NCBI GenBank assembly: GCA_031213475.1
Contig: JARUPZ010000034.1
Span: 3,433,114-3,497,113, forward strand
Direction: 5' to 3'
DNA from: Nereocystis luetkeana
Lineage: Eukaryota; Sar; Phaeophyceae; Laminariales; Laminariaceae
Length of the DNA: 64,000 bases
Shown here: positions 22,600 through 34,044 of the stretch, piece by piece
Position numbering within the stretch: the first letter of the stretch is position 1
Layout: each line of letters begins with the position of its first letter
Notes under the pieces: model-generated
Seen by the model: only the letters and a program-made list of their open reading frames with translations
What the model was told of the DNA's origin: nothing
Databases searched by the model: none
Made by a program: the position numbers and the translations under genes

Positions 22600-24120
22600 T
22601 TGACTGAATTTTCCTTGTTCGTGTTGCGTGTTGGTTGATTCGCCTATTGAAGGCTGTTCGTTGGGGTCGCGATGTTGAATGTTTGCGTTCCGCTCTTCGA
22701 AAGCTGTGATGCATGTTTGAATGCCGCTTGTCGAACGCCGCCTGGATGCTGCTCGCGTGTGGTTCCGTGCTGCGTGCATGCTGTTTCACGCTGCTTGCAT
22801 GTATGCTGCTCCCAGGCTTGTATGTCGATTTCACGCCGCATGCTGAATGCTGCTTTGGATGTTTGGTTCCTTAGCAACGCGACGCATGCCGGCAAGGTGC
22901 GGCAATCACATTGATTGGCGTGCGTTGCTACAAGTACATGGTGTGTATATGTACGTATGGAGGCGTGTCAGAGGAGCACCACGTCGTTGTCGTATGGGCG
23001 TGTGTAGATGGAGCGTCCTCCATGACGGGACTCGATCGATCGCGCTCTGGAGCATTGTGACACAATGTACTTACGTCTCACAGATCAGATAGATTTCCAT
23101 ACACATCATGATCTACAGTACGTCGTGATCTGTCTGTTGGATGGTATACCGTTACAACGGCTGCAGATCAAACATCTGGCAGATGAGATAGATCTCCATA
23201 CACATCATGATTTGTCCGATGGATGGAACCTGGTAAGACGTACCTAGTACGCCGTTACGGCTGCAGGTCGGGTATCATTTCGTCATGTAGTGCGTGTTTG
23301 CTTCAAAGTCGGCTTTGTTTGTTTCTTAGTGATCTGAAGGAGATCTCATACATATATCATACATATTACCTGGTAAGCTACGTAACGGGATGGAAGGTTA
23401 ACCAATCACTCACCGAACCCTCGGAATGTCGTAGTGGGTGTATCATCGGCGGCTGACCTGGATCACGTGGTTGGAGAGACCAAGCAAGGCTATACCGATT
23501 ATGTATACGTACGGCCGTGGCCTAGGGGTGGGTGGGTCACTTTTTGGTCCTTTTTATCAGCCGCTCACAGACAGACCCACACGGCCGAGTGACTACATGC
23601 AGCAGTAGTACACTCGTACCATAATTAATTGCAGCTTTTACACACGCCTTTCAGTTTCGCGAAAAATTGAGCACCACCGTGGGATAGTTTCACGACTCTC
23701 GGGCAGATCCTCGATTCCTCCTTCAACGATCTAGATATTTCAGGGCAGATACATACATCCATGATCTGTATGATCTATGGCTTATGTCCCCGCCGGGGGG
23801 AGTCGTACATACAACCTGCATTGGTCTGGGGACATGTTTTCCTGACTTGCACATGTACCATGCGGGTCTTGCGCAACCTCTTACAACGACGGCTTAGGAT
23901 CTAGATGATCTATCCGTAGATGTTGTACCTGTCCGGCGTGTGGAAGCCCTTGTACTTTTTGGTTTCGCCAAAATTGGAACACCGACATGGGATAGTTTGT
24001 GACACAGCTCCACAACGGCGGGCTGGACAATGGATCGTGAAGAGCCCCAGGACATATGACGAGCCAAAATGCATATACATCCCCAGGTAAATGATAAGGT
24101 CAACACACCTCAGACCGGTC
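22600..24120. other. No gene seen; scattered AGATC motifs
   Basis: 22.6-22.9 kb has a run of GCATGCTG/GAATGCTGC phrases. 23.06-23.24 and 23.70-23.95 kb have imperfect repeats such as ATAGAT.TCCATACACATCATGA and GATCTAGATGATCTAT, akin to the minisatellite at 51.8 kb. No coding support. Confidence 0.55.
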
Positions 24121-24140
24121 ACGATATATGTACTGATTTC

Positions 24141-24231
24141 AACCCTCTTAGGACTGCAGTCCCGTTTGGGGGGCAAACTATTAATAGTTAGAACTTGAGT
24201 TGTTTGTCCCCAAAACAGGACTACAGCAGTC
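24141..24231. mobile_element. MITE family M1, copy 4, with a TTAATA micro-insertion
   Basis: AACCCTCTTAGGACTGCAGT faces GTCCCCAAAACAGGACTACA. Its left arm reads CAAACTATTAATAG where the family has CAAACTA, so TTAATA was inserted at TA. Confidence 0.8.
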
Positions 24232-24440
24232 GCTCAGTAAAAGAGTCAAGATCATCCATCCTAAATCTGTCGCTACGAAATGTTGTCCACGGTCTGTGTA
24301 GCACAGATAGATGCAACCCGACGAACATTCGCAAGATACACCATTCAGACCACCCAACAACACAATGTACAGGCCATGCAGGTCATACAGACCGGGGATC
24401 TATCAGCCGCGAAAGACAGTATAGATCATAAATATAAGGG

Positions 24441-24677
24441 CCGTTTTTAACGACACTAACTGTGAAACTTGCCAAATTGGCAAGTTTTTGGCAATATTTA
24501 TTTTCAAGTCTTGCTAAAAACTTGTCAAATGAAATGGCAAGTCCAAAATTCCCATAAACTTGCCAACGGGGGGCTTGGGGAATATCCATAAAAACGCTTG
24601 GCGAAAAACGTGCAAAATTGGCAAATCTATTTTTTTTTTAACTTGCCAATTTTTAGTGTTTTCGTTAAAAACGATCC
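24441..24677. mobile_element. MITE family M4
   Basis: About 237 bp with inverted ends: CCGTTTTTAACGACACTAA on the left and TTAGTGTTTTCGTTAAAAACG on the right. Inside, AACTTGCCAA and TTGGCAAGTT recur in both arms. A single copy in the window. No coding capacity. Confidence 0.75.
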
Positions 24678-24679
24678 TT

Positions 24680-25260
24680 AGGGATCTGATCTGTGCGACG
24701 TGTGTCAAATTGGTGTTCATCAGGTGCGAGCCCGCAGCTGCGCTGTACGGGGAGGATCATGAGGCCGGCCTCTGTCTGGGGGCGTGTCGCGTGACTCCTT
24801 TTGCAGTTGTAGTAGTGCGTGCGGACACGCAGTTGCCGATACTTGTGCTCGTCATTTTGTACGTATCGTCCCAATTTCTTCCCTCCGACGTTTTTTCTAC
24901 GGGTATCGCCGTCATTTTTCTCCCGCTGAATTTCGTACTGTCGATTTTTTCCCTTAAAATGACAAGCGGTAGGGTACAAATATCGCGTTCAATCTTAAAA
25001 GTACCATCCTCGACCGAGACCCACCAAACTCTCTGGGTGTAAAGCGTATGCGAAGTACCAGTATACAGAGAAGATAGCTGCTGCTGTGATATAATAGTAG
25101 CTCAATCAAGCTCACGCGAAATCCCGCACACGCGAGGGGAGCAAAAATTGCACAAAAAAACGCCCCAAGACGACACAAAAAAACGATCATTCCGATCCGA
25201 ACAACGTTCCGAACTCTTAAGGATCATTTGCATATTAACATTAACACATCTAAACGGTCC
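24680..25260. other. No gene seen
   Basis: Unique sequence; the frames spanning it continue into the flanking MITE and are not credible genes. Confidence 0.45.
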
Positions 25261-25261
25261 T

Positions 25262-25470
25262 CGTATCACGGGACAAATATCACGGGGAACCACAGTAATC
25301 AGGACCCATCATGCCCACAAAAACCTATATATTCCAGATTTTTTACAGAGGATACTAGGTAGGTACGGGGAACCACAGTAATCAGGACCCATCATGCCAA
25401 CAAAAACCTATATATTCCAGATTTTTTACAGAGGATACTAGGTCCTGATTACTGTATACCCCCCGTAAAC
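25262..25470. mobile_element. M2-like MITE with a tandem-duplicated arm
   Basis: The arm from ACGGGGAACCACAGTAATCA to GAGGATACTAGGT occurs twice, 83 bp apart (25282 and 25365), with a single base difference over about 78 bp. A right end, GTCCTGATTACTGTATACCC and CCCGTAA, follows. It is a variant of M2 in which TACCATAGTAAATAG is replaced by CACAGTAATCAGG. Confidence 0.75.
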
Positions 25471-25839
25471 AGTACAAAACCAACCCACAATGAACGTATA
25501 CCAATCCGTCCCTAAATATAAGCACCGCTTTGACTGAATATTGATACCTGGTATACAAAACGTCGTTCTATTTAGGAACAGAGATACATTTACCACAGGC
25601 GCGGCAAGCAGATCCGACCCTACCGCTTCGGCACGTATCACGACGTATCAGGTGTAAACCTACGTACATATACAATACACAAGTATCCGTCAGCATGCAT
25701 ACACCCTTTTACCGATTGTCGAATGAACACGAGTGTGAGTATACTGCACAAACAAAAAAGGCTGCACTAACCCCAAGCAGTTTTCCACAAAAAACGGCAT
25801 GCAGCTACTCCTACAAAAACGTGTGCACCGGGGGGAGAT

Positions 25840-26235
25840 GTTCTCATGTCACGCATGGCCGCAGTCGTATGGCCACATGTACCCTCGCATCCCTACGAGG
25901 CCAGGGCGGAGCACGCCGGGTTTTCACGTTTTCACACACCAGGCAACAAACAAGACATTGCTTGCACCAAGCGCGAAGCGCCGTGAGCTTCTTCGGCGAG
26001 TCGCATGAAGGGTAAGCTGCATCGCTACCAAGTAAGAACCGCTTGTGAGGCGTACTTTCTTGCAAATGGATTACAGCGCCGAACTACTGCTGTTAATGAT
26101 TTGTTTTCCGCTATGGGGACTTCTAGAGACAGCGGCAGCAATGGGCAACATTGTGCAATTGAATTATTGCCTTGTGGGTGCCTTACCATATACTCACTAC
26201 GTGATACAATCGTTCGCCTTTTGCGCGCGGGGGTG
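25840..26235. repeat. Dispersed repeat R1, copy e, inverted
   Basis: Reverse orientation relative to copies a-d: CATGGCCGCAGTCGTATGGC comes first, then CTTCGCGAAGCGCC-like and GTAAGAACCGCTTGT, then CACTACGTGATACAATCG. A second fragment of the same end follows at about 26265-26330. Confidence 0.7.
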
Positions 26236-26329
26236 GGGGGGGGGGGGGGGGGGTGTACCCATGTCATGCATGGCCGTAGTCGTATGACCAAAGACCCTTG
26301 CATCCCTATAATGCCGGGAAGGGCAAGTT

Positions 26330-26905
26330 TTATTGCATCAAGATCAGCTTCCCGTTCGTTCGTATCGACGATGGCCTTCGTCAGCTCCTCCTGGACAAAA
26401 AAAGAGCATATCCATAGTCGGAGGCGCATCACGCAACAGACAAAAGGCGAGGAATGGGGGATGGGAGGGGGGGCATTTAATTCAGACCCATCGTGTGCAG
26501 AGAATGCACGCGTCAATCTCACAAGAAACTCAAGTCTACGATATCGGGGGGGAGAGGATACTAATCGAATGAGTATCTGGGACGAAACGTTATAAAAGGA
26601 CCAACCAGAACATGTGATATGCGTATATACCCACTAGACGAATCAACAATCCCGATGTACAGACAGCAAAGGGGCCGAGGGTAGCTGACCACATACTTCG
26701 AAGTATCAGGTTGCTGATGCGCCCCGCCCTGTGCACGAGACGAACATAACAGACCGGTATCGCAACGAACTCGATCCTACTTCGATATCCCCGACACCAA
26801 TCCCAACCATACTGTCAAAAGCTGCTCCAAATCCAAGGTATAAGATGCTGCAGAGTCTACATCTCCCCCCCCCCCAAAAAAGAAGAAAAAAAAAAGTGAG
26901 AATCG
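26330..26905. other. No gene seen
   Basis: Unique sequence ending in CCCCCCCCCAAAAAAGAAGA-type runs. No coding support. Confidence 0.45.
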
Positions 26906-27059
26906 GAATATCCCGCTGGTGCTAGAGGGCACTACCAGATCGTTTGATGCGTTGTAAAGGCCCCGGCAATCAAGTTTCAGCGCTGTTCTATCTCCCGTGT
27001 CTCAACTTGGGGACGAGCCCTTGGGTCAATCGTGGACTCGCCCCCAATGGGGACCGGTT
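26906..27059. repeat. 154-bp near-identical dispersed repeat, copy 1
   Basis: From ATATCCCGCTGGTGCTAGAG to CCCAATGGGGACCGGTT, it matches 28798-28951 with one difference (CTGTTCTA against CTGTTTTA). The copies are in the same orientation, 1.9 kb apart. There are no TG..CA ends and no inverted ends. Confidence 0.9.
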
Positions 27060-27500
27060 TGAAGCATGGGCTACCAGTAAAAATACGGACAGGAAAAAAA
27101 CAAAAAATACAGGTGTTGTTTGTGATTGAGGGTTTCGTTGTAAAGGGGCGATACAAACGATTTATTGTTTTGTATACGAGACTCTTACCATCAAAAGCTC
27201 AAAATCATGTTGCGGTAGACACGCAATCAATTCTTGTGCTGCACGCAAATCCCCAAGTAGTATACTGTACGAAGCGCGTTCGTTGTCTACAGGGTTGAGA
27301 ACGAAAAACAATTGCTCCGCAGTAGCTTTTTTTCGGGAGCCGACGACAAACACGAAGAGCGGTCCCTCGGCCCCTCCCGCCCGTCAGATCTGAGAGGCTG
27401 CCTGACCCACCTGCTTCTGCTCGCGATGAACACGATGGTCGACCATGTTGGCCATCCTTGATTGCATCGTCGGCGAAATCGAGCCCGTTCCGCAGCACCC
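27060..27500. other. No gene seen
   Basis: Unique sequence with frames of about 90 codons on the minus strand but no recognisable domain. Confidence 0.4.
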
Positions 27501-27502
27501 TC

Positions 27503-27984
27503 GACCCTTTTATTCAAGAATGCAGTCCCGTTTTGGGGACAGACCACTCAGATTCAAAGTAGGTTGTCCCCGAAACGGGGACAAATTTGTCCCAACATGT
27601 CCCGTTTTAGGGACAGACCACTCAAATTTGAAGTAGTTCGTCCCAAAGTGTCCTGTTTAGGGGACAAACCACTCTCAGTCCAAGTAGGTCGTCCCAACAT
27701 GTCCCGTTTTAGGGACAGACCACTCAAATCTGAAGTAGTTCGTCCCAAAGTGTCCTGTTTAGGGGACAAACCACTCTCAGTCCAAGTAGGTCGTCCCAAA
27801 ATGTCCTGTTTTGGGGACAAACCACTCAAATTCGAAGTAGTTGGTCCCCAAAGTGGAATGGGGACAAATCATTCACAAATTCGAAGCAGTTTGTCCCAAA
27901 ATGTCCCGTTTTGGGGACGAACCACTCAAACTCGAATGTACTTCGTCCCCAAAATAGAACTGTTTGCAGTCCTAAAAGACCCTG
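27503..27984. repeat. 51-bp array grown inside an M1 MITE
   Basis: The outer edges are M1 ends (CCCTTTTATTCAAGAATGCA and GCAGTCCTAAAAGACCC). Between them are about eight units of 51 bp such as GTCCCGTTTTAGGGACAGAC..GTCCCAAAGT. Units alternate in two types, so 27599-27700 and 27701-27802 repeat as a 102-bp pair. Because 51 divides by 3, spurious frames with a 17-residue repeat (GLSPKQDTLGR..) run through it on both strands. Confidence 0.9.
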
Positions 27985-28289
27985 CTGTTCGTGCCCGCGC
28001 CACCCATGGCGACTATCGGTGGCATACTTGAACGCGACAGGGAGTTATCGTCAGTTTCCAAAGAGGAGACTACACGCCTCGAACCGCCCTTGCTGCGATG
28101 GCTCATGACGAGCCAAGAACCCGCCTGGCAGAAAAGGAAACAAGAAGAAACGAAAAAGAGGGTAGTCTTGAAAATCATACCAGGTCATACCAACCAAATT
28201 ACCTGGTAAACTTTACCAGTAAATAAATATTAGCGTTGCAGATAGAGTCACTTCAACCTTCAAAATCCAGGAGGGAAATGTCACCGTAC

Positions 28290-28620
28290 GTTGCTTCGGG
28301 CTGATACTCGTATACATATAGAGGCACCCGACTACCCGGGTAAATAATCCAAATAACCCGGGTATATTCCGAATACTCCGGCATATTTCGGATAAAAATG
28401 CTGAATACTTTTATACCAGAAATATTCAGCAGGCGTCATCATAATGTAAGACTTACATACCGAATGGTCGCGCAAAAACACTCGTATGCTTGGGTGAGAC
28501 GTCGGGTACCTCGGGCTGATACTCGTAGAGGTATCCGGGTAAATTCTCTGAAAAACTCGGGTATATTCTGAATACCCAGGAATATAAAGAGTGCGTGACG
28601 CATGGTCGTCGGGAAGCACA
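28290..28620. repeat. Repeat R3, imperfect tandem pair
   Basis: CGGGCTGATACTCGTA opens each unit (near 28298 and 28521), followed by CCGGGTAAAT and CGGGTATATTCCGAATAC-like phrases. Related fragments open with GGGGCTGATAATCGTAGAGG at 30462 and GGGGCTGGTTGGTACTCGTA at 31825. Confidence 0.65.
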
Positions 28621-28797
28621 TGTACTGCGGTGAGATGGTGTTACTGAAATAATGGCAACATTCACTCGTCAACTCAGCAACAACAAAAACGCAGATTCTT
28701 CATGCCACTCTGCTAGTGGTCAGTCTCCCATCCGTAAAAAAAGAAACGCCTCACGAGCATATGGCAAACCGTACATCGTTACCTACTTCATGACTGA

Positions 28798-28951
28798 AAA
28801 TATCCCGCTGGTGCTAGAGGGCACTACCAGATCGTTTGATGCGTTGTAAAGGCCCCGGCAATCAAGTTTCAGCGCTGTTTTATCTCCCGTGTCTCAACTT
28901 GGGGACGAGCCCTTGGGTCAATCGTGGACTCGCCCCCAATGGGGACCGGTT
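28798..28951. repeat. 154-bp near-identical dispersed repeat, copy 2
   Basis: See copy 1 at 26906. Flanks differ on both sides (GACTGAAA before, CGGCGGGAGG after). Confidence 0.9.
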
Positions 28952-28954
28952 CGG

Positions 28955-30330
28955 CGGGAGGCGCCACACGGGTTATATTTAACACGCAAACTACTGTAGT
29001 CACGACAAATAAAAAACGAGACAACACTACAGTACGGCGTAGTCGGTACCGCAAAACGCCTCCCTCTGGTACAGGAAGAGGGAAACGTGAAATACCTGGT
29101 ACTATATGTACTATACTATATGTACTATATGTTGGATACGTGCGGTAATTTATGGAGTTCCGCGTGCTTGTATTTATCTGACCGCCCCGTTTGTGGCTGG
29201 TTATGGATTTTTTACTGACAAAATACTCGAGGTCAGTTATTAATAGTTGGCTTACTCTCTCGCCACCTAACCAATCAACCAGCCAAGTCACAGCCCTACC
29301 AGGTACGTCGTGTCGGTAAAAACCCAATTCCTACCGCAAGACGTGTCTCACTCAAATCCCCGAGGGTTTTTTCTTTGCATTCCCAAAACACGGATGCAGT
29401 GGCAAAGGCGTTGCTATCGTTGAACACAACACGATATATCTACAGTATACGAAGTATGTGACATAAAGTAGTACTGAGTACATATACATGTACGTCTGCA
29501 ACACCGTTAAAACGCCCATCTCTGACCAGGGAAACGGGCACATGCCAACATACCTGCTGCCCGCCCACCCCACCCGCCCATCAGACCAAAGAGGCCGCCT
29601 TGCCCCGCTCACCTTCATGTAGTTTTTGCCCGCGATGATCACGACTGTTGACGTCGCCATCACTGATTGGTTCGATTGCCTCGTCGGAGCCAATGGCGCC
29701 CGTTTGTGTAGCAGCTTTGACCTCATGAAAAATCATGTTTGTGCCGACGCCATAGGTAGCAACTTCCGGTGGCCTCAACCCTTCACGAACTTGAGAGAGG
29801 TGGGGGGGGGGAAGCGACGACGACGACGACGACGACGACGAAAAAAACGATTACATCGTCAGCCACTTTGCTCTGGTTAGGGAAACGACACGATCGGTGT
29901 CCGAAGTCCGAACTAAATGCATCCCTTAGGAGCAAAGATGGGAATGAACTACCCCGGCATCCGCCGCCACCACGTCACGTTGATCACGTCACCGGCTTTT
30001 CGCCTTTACGATCCCGCAAACCCCTACCCCCCCCCCCCAAAAAAAAAATGCCTCCATATATATATGGAAGTGCCTTGTCCTCTCGTCATCACTCACGCTG
30101 CCCACGTACGCTTGGCAACGGCGAAAAACAAAATCGTAAAAACTAAAGCAGAAGAATAAAAAGTTTGTTTGTAAAAAAAGAGTGAAAAAATTGCGGTTCT
30201 TAATTTTATCTAGAAGCTTTAAAAAAACGGGGATAATTCGTTCTTGTCCCCGTATTTAGCCGTCACGTGCCATCACGTCACGTGGTTGTCCATTTGCGGT
30301 CACGTAACCAGACAAATTGCCGTCACTCCC
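28955..30330. other. No gene seen
   Basis: Contains CTATATGTACTATA-type micro-repeats near 29105 and a CGA run at 29815-29840. No frame shows a known motif. Confidence 0.45.
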
Positions 30331-30332
30331 CA

Positions 30333-30414
30333 TCTTTTAAAGACTGCAGTCCCGTTTTGGGAACTACTTAGAATGGTTTGTCCCCAAACGGGACTGCAGT
30401 CCTAAAAGGGTTAC
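30333..30414. mobile_element. MITE family M1, copy 6
   Basis: GACTGCAGTCCCGTTTTGGG faces GTCCCCAAACGGGACTGCAG, with CCTAAAAGGGTTAC at the right edge. The left arm is slightly shortened. Confidence 0.85.
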
Positions 30415-31200
30415 ATATGTCGTATTAATAGTAGATGTGCACGCACGAAGCATGATCCTACTTGGGGCTGATAATCGTAGAGGTGTACAAGGCACTTCGC
30501 TCCGCGGGCGGCCTACGCCGCCCGCCACGCTCGCTCAGGAGGGAAAAAAGTACATCAAATATGTGAAGCGGAAAGAGGTCCATGATTGAATTTAGTTTTT
30601 TTATGATTGCAATTTGCAAAGTGGCGACTTGATAATGACAAGAGTCCGGCCGCCATGCTTCAGGAAAAAACAGCTCGGATGACACACACGAACAGCTCGG
30701 ACGCCACATACGCTCGCTCACATGCCGTACGTACGTACATACCCCAGGTAGGGTGCTTATTTTCTTCTTTTGATATGCTTGCTGTATGTACGAAAGAGAA
30801 AGCACAGCACGACACAGCAACACCGCAAAAACAACGAAAAACGAAACCGAAAAAATTGGAAAGAAAACACAAAATCCCCGTCCCCTCACGTAATATTTTT
30901 TGCCTGATTGGAACACCTTGCACCGGTCAAAAACGGAAAAAAAAGAACAGCAGAGCTTCTCTCAGCCTCGTACGCCGCCCGCCCCTGTCGCGACCACTTC
31001 GCCACCGATTCGGTTCGGGTAGAGCTTTCCTCACTCCCTGCCACAGTCAGCCCCGTCGCCCGCCTGGCGTGAAGCCCCGTGCTCATCGTGGCCGTCGTTC
31101 GCCAGTTCGACAACGTTGGTAGTCAGACTGCGCAGCTCTCTGTTTCAACTTCAGCGTGGTCGCAAAAATAAGCACCGTTTGAATATTATCAATCCCGAAC
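30415..31200. other. No gene seen
   Basis: Includes an R3 fragment at 30455-30500. The 171-codon plus-strand frame at 30607-31122 has no recognisable domain and overlaps an equally long minus frame. Confidence 0.45.
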
Positions 31201-31205
31201 GACCC

Positions 31206-31359
31206 TTAACCCCTCTAGAACCGCAGTCCCGTTTTGGGGACAAACTACTTAAAAAACGACCCTTGACCCCTTTAGAACCGCAGTCCCGTTGTGGGGACAA
31301 ATCAGTCAATTTTCAAGTAGTTTGTCCCCAAAACGGGACTGCGGTCCTAAAGGGGTTAA
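31206..31359. mobile_element. MITE family M1, copy 7, with a duplicated left arm
   Basis: TTAACCCCTCTAGAACCGCA starts a first arm that is cut off after CAAACTACTT. A second full palindrome starts at about 31262 (TTGACCCCTTTAGAACCGCA) and ends GCGGTCCTAAAGGGGTTAA. TTAA borders the whole. Confidence 0.85.
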
Positions 31360-31940
31360 ATACTCGTACAAACTCCATCAAACATCACAAATGTAGGCGA
31401 GACAGAGCCCATTCATGCATCCCTCGTGTCTCCAGGCACACGCGACGCCTAGGCACGAAAGCGGCGACCGCGCTCCTTGCAACCCCTCCTCTACTCGCCA
31501 GCACCCGCTGACACCCGCGGCGGCGCCGGGCTCGCTCACGGGGCCGTGCTCGGAGTACACGCAAGCACACGAAACAAAAAAAGGAAGAAAGGACCGAAAG
31601 TGCCAAGAAAGATGGAGAAAACAAAGAACCGCTGGAAATGTCCGCCAAGTAATAGAGGGAGGCGGTTCCCAAGTGGGAGCTCTGAGAGGCCAGGGGGGTA
31701 TACCAATCGAGAACGCTGAGGTCTGAGTAACTGGTTCTACAGAAAGCTATATGGCGGCCGAAGTACATCCATTCGCGCTTTAAATATAGGAGTCTGACTG
31801 AAGACACACGCGCAGCCTGGTCCTACTCGGGGCTGGTTGGTACTCGTAGAGGTAACCGGCTGCCCTCCTACCAACCCCGGGGGAATACTACTCGTATACC
31901 CGGAGAACACTGCTCCGCGCTCTCACTACATGTGTACCTG
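31360..31940. other. No gene seen
   Basis: Unique sequence plus an R3 fragment near 31820-31915. No coding support. Confidence 0.45.
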
Positions 31941-31947
31941 GTATAAT

Positions 31948-32076
31948 ATTACGGAGGACCATACCTGGTAGTCAACAGGACCAAATGTTGTTAGTAAAAA
32001 TACGGAAGTACAAAGGTTTTTGGGAGTACCATAGGTTCTACCAGGTACCAGGTATTTACTATGGTCCCCCGTAATA
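31948..32076. mobile_element. MITE family M2, copy 7, hit by two micro-insertions
   Basis: Left arm CCATA is followed by an extra CCTGGTA (31964-31970). In the right arm TA at 32039 is followed by CCAGGTACCAGGTA (32041-32054) before TTTACTATGGTCCCCCGTAA. A further TACCTGGTA lies just outside at 31935. Confidence 0.9.
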
Positions 32077-32120
32077 GTAGAGGGTTGAAAATACCACAGG
32101 GACAACATTATAGTACCAGG

Positions 32121-32462
32121 TTTTTTTTTTTTTTTTTTGCTCATCCCATTTATTATCCTCGCACATCTTCTTCTCTCTCTCCTTCCCACTTGTGACTCAG
32201 ATCCGTGGGTCACATAGCAGGCTCTTCTCCCCCCTTCCCGCTACGGTACGTGCCTTCATTTTTATCGCGAGAAGATTTCAGCCTTTTCTTCCCTCGTCGA
32301 CTCGCATCGAATTGTGCCTACCCACGCTGCAAGGCGCTCTCAACAATTGAATCCTTTTGATTTTGATTTTTGCAAATAAAGTCCGACCCACCTGGGGCTC
32401 GAACCCAGGACTCAAACACAAGAAGAACTCGAGGTTAACCACTTGAACCACCGGGGCGACCA
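32121..32462 (-). mobile_element. tRNA-derived SINE (family S-A), fullest copy
   Basis: Read on the minus strand from 32462: CGCCCCGGTGGTTCAAGTGG (A box), about 40 bp, then CTGGGTTCGAGCCCCAGG (B box in a paired T arm, near 32390-32408), a body ending CATCCCATTT-like, and an A tail (T run at 32121-32138). The D-arm resembles tRNA-Glu/Asp genes. The acceptor ends do not pair, so it is not a tRNA gene. Relatives lie at 13007 and 34455. Confidence 0.75.
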
Positions 32463-32469
32463 GTTGACT

Positions 32470-33145
32470 GGCTGTCGACGGGCGGCTGGCTTGGCTGCTT
32501 GGCTGCATAAAAGTCCGCGGTTTTGTGCTTGTGGACGATTTCAGTACAACTGCTGCTTGCTGTCCACAGACTATTAATAGATCATATTGCTTGTATTATA
32601 CACACGCAGCGATCGTTTTCGTGCTCTGCCGTTGGCCGGAGGACGGCTGCATCTCCAGCTTCCCTCGGAGTTGCTCGGGAAATCGCATGACACCATCGTT
32701 ATTGAACATGCATCGTGATGTCGTACCTTTTCTGGCGGTGGTGGAAAGTGGCCATCATTTCGTACATGCTGGCCCCGCCCGATTCCGTGGTTGTCTGGTC
32801 TGCCGCTGAAGGCCTCTCTATGCTGCTGTCGACTCTGCAGCTGCTGGTGGTGTTGCTGCTGCGAAGACAGTGGTGGTGGCGATGCGGTGGCGGTGGCGAC
32901 GATGACGCAACTTGCTGACGGAATCGGTATGGAGTCCTGCAGGTGGACTTCAATTGAAGCACATCGATGTCTGTGGTCGCAGCACATCAGAGTTGCTGTG
33001 ATTGTTGTTCTCACAACCTGGCTGTATATGCTAATCATCACCAGGAGTAGCGGATGGCCAATTCCAGACCGCGGCAGGACAACAGCATGCTGCCATCTGC
33101 CATGCATTGCCCAACCACAGCATGCCGTCCTGGATGAATAGAAGG
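32470..33145. other. No firm gene
   Basis: Long frames on both strands (116 codons plus, 214 codons minus) cross a GTGGTGGTGG/CTGCTG-rich stretch. Neither shows a known domain. Confidence 0.4.
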
Positions 33146-33149
33146 AATG

Positions 33150-33470
33150 GGGTCTCGGGTCTGTGCTGGTCTGTTCTGGCTTTGCGGCTGTGACGGTGGT
33201 GTGGTGGGTGGCGTGCATTGTGCAGGTGGGGGGGGTTGCGCTGCCTTTTCTACCCCAAAAACACTCAGGGAGCCCCTCCAGACAAATCCTCTACGCAGTA
33301 TGGAACTCCCAAGATCCAAACGGAAAGCGGGACGCTTGCTGTCGCAGGTCCGCACTGCGCGCTGAGCCTGGAACGCGAGCGCAACCTCAAGCACTTCCCA
33401 CGAACAATACAGGTGGGATAGTCGGTCACTTCGGTGTCAAGTATGAAGCATTCATATGGGGAATTCTAGA
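33150..33470. repeat. Dispersed repeat R2, copy 1
   Basis: Shares CCCTCCAGACAAATCCT, GAACTCCCAAGATCCAAACGG, GCTGAGCCTGG and GGTCACTTCGGTGTCAA with 40410-40760 in the same order. The type of element is unknown. Confidence 0.65.
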
Positions 33471-33479
33471 CATAACCGG

Positions 33480-34040
33480 ATCCAGGCGAGAAGCGGGATT
33501 AATTTCGCGCGCATCATGCGGAGATGATGATGCTACTGTCGTGGATGAGCATGTGATGGCGAGATGACGAGTAGAGCTATTCAGAGAAACATTATGGGAC
33601 ATGTTAGCTAATAGCTATTGGTGATGCGTCTCGTGAAGAGACTCGCAGATGAATGATGACACCCAGTGATCGTGAGATACGCTTGCGTTGCTCAATATAA
33701 CAGAAGAGAGAGAGAGATAGTTTGGAAGGTGGCGCCTATGTGGCCGTGCTCAAGAGAGCGGTGATGATGGAGAGTGGTGGGAGAGTGCTTACATCTCTGG
33801 TGCGATCACCTGGGGTGATCACGTTGGTGGTAGCGCATAACTTATTCTACACGTCCCCATGATATGATACTGCTGTGTCAGTACGCCAGTATACCCCTGT
33901 ATTTCAGTATCCTGCGATGCGATATACTACGAGGAGTTGTATTCTGCATTCTCCTATGATAACTGTCCTACAGACGTGACAGTAGTACAGTCTACCTGGT
34001 ACAGCAGTAGCTGTCACTCGTGGTGGAGTGCGTTAGTGCC
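33480..34040. other. No gene seen
   Basis: Unique spacer with TACAGCAGTAG and TACCTGGTA micro-motifs at 33990-34010. Confidence 0.5.
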
Positions 34041-34044
34041 AGAC

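Noticed and set aside
24560-25042. 160-codon plus frame
   Set aside because: It starts inside MITE M4 and has no matching domain or splice support.
25057-25078. ATACAGAGAAGATAGC, which resembles the ACAGAGA region of U6 snRNA
   Set aside because: The sequence before and after does not match U6 at all, and no U6 promoter elements are near.
27462-28031. 189-codon plus and 91-codon minus repeat proteins
   Set aside because: Explained by the 51-bp array, whose unit length is divisible by three.
26906-28951. The 154-bp direct repeats as LTRs of a small retroelement
   Set aside because: The ends lack TG..CA, there is no primer-binding site or polypurine tract, and the interior is old unrelated repeats.
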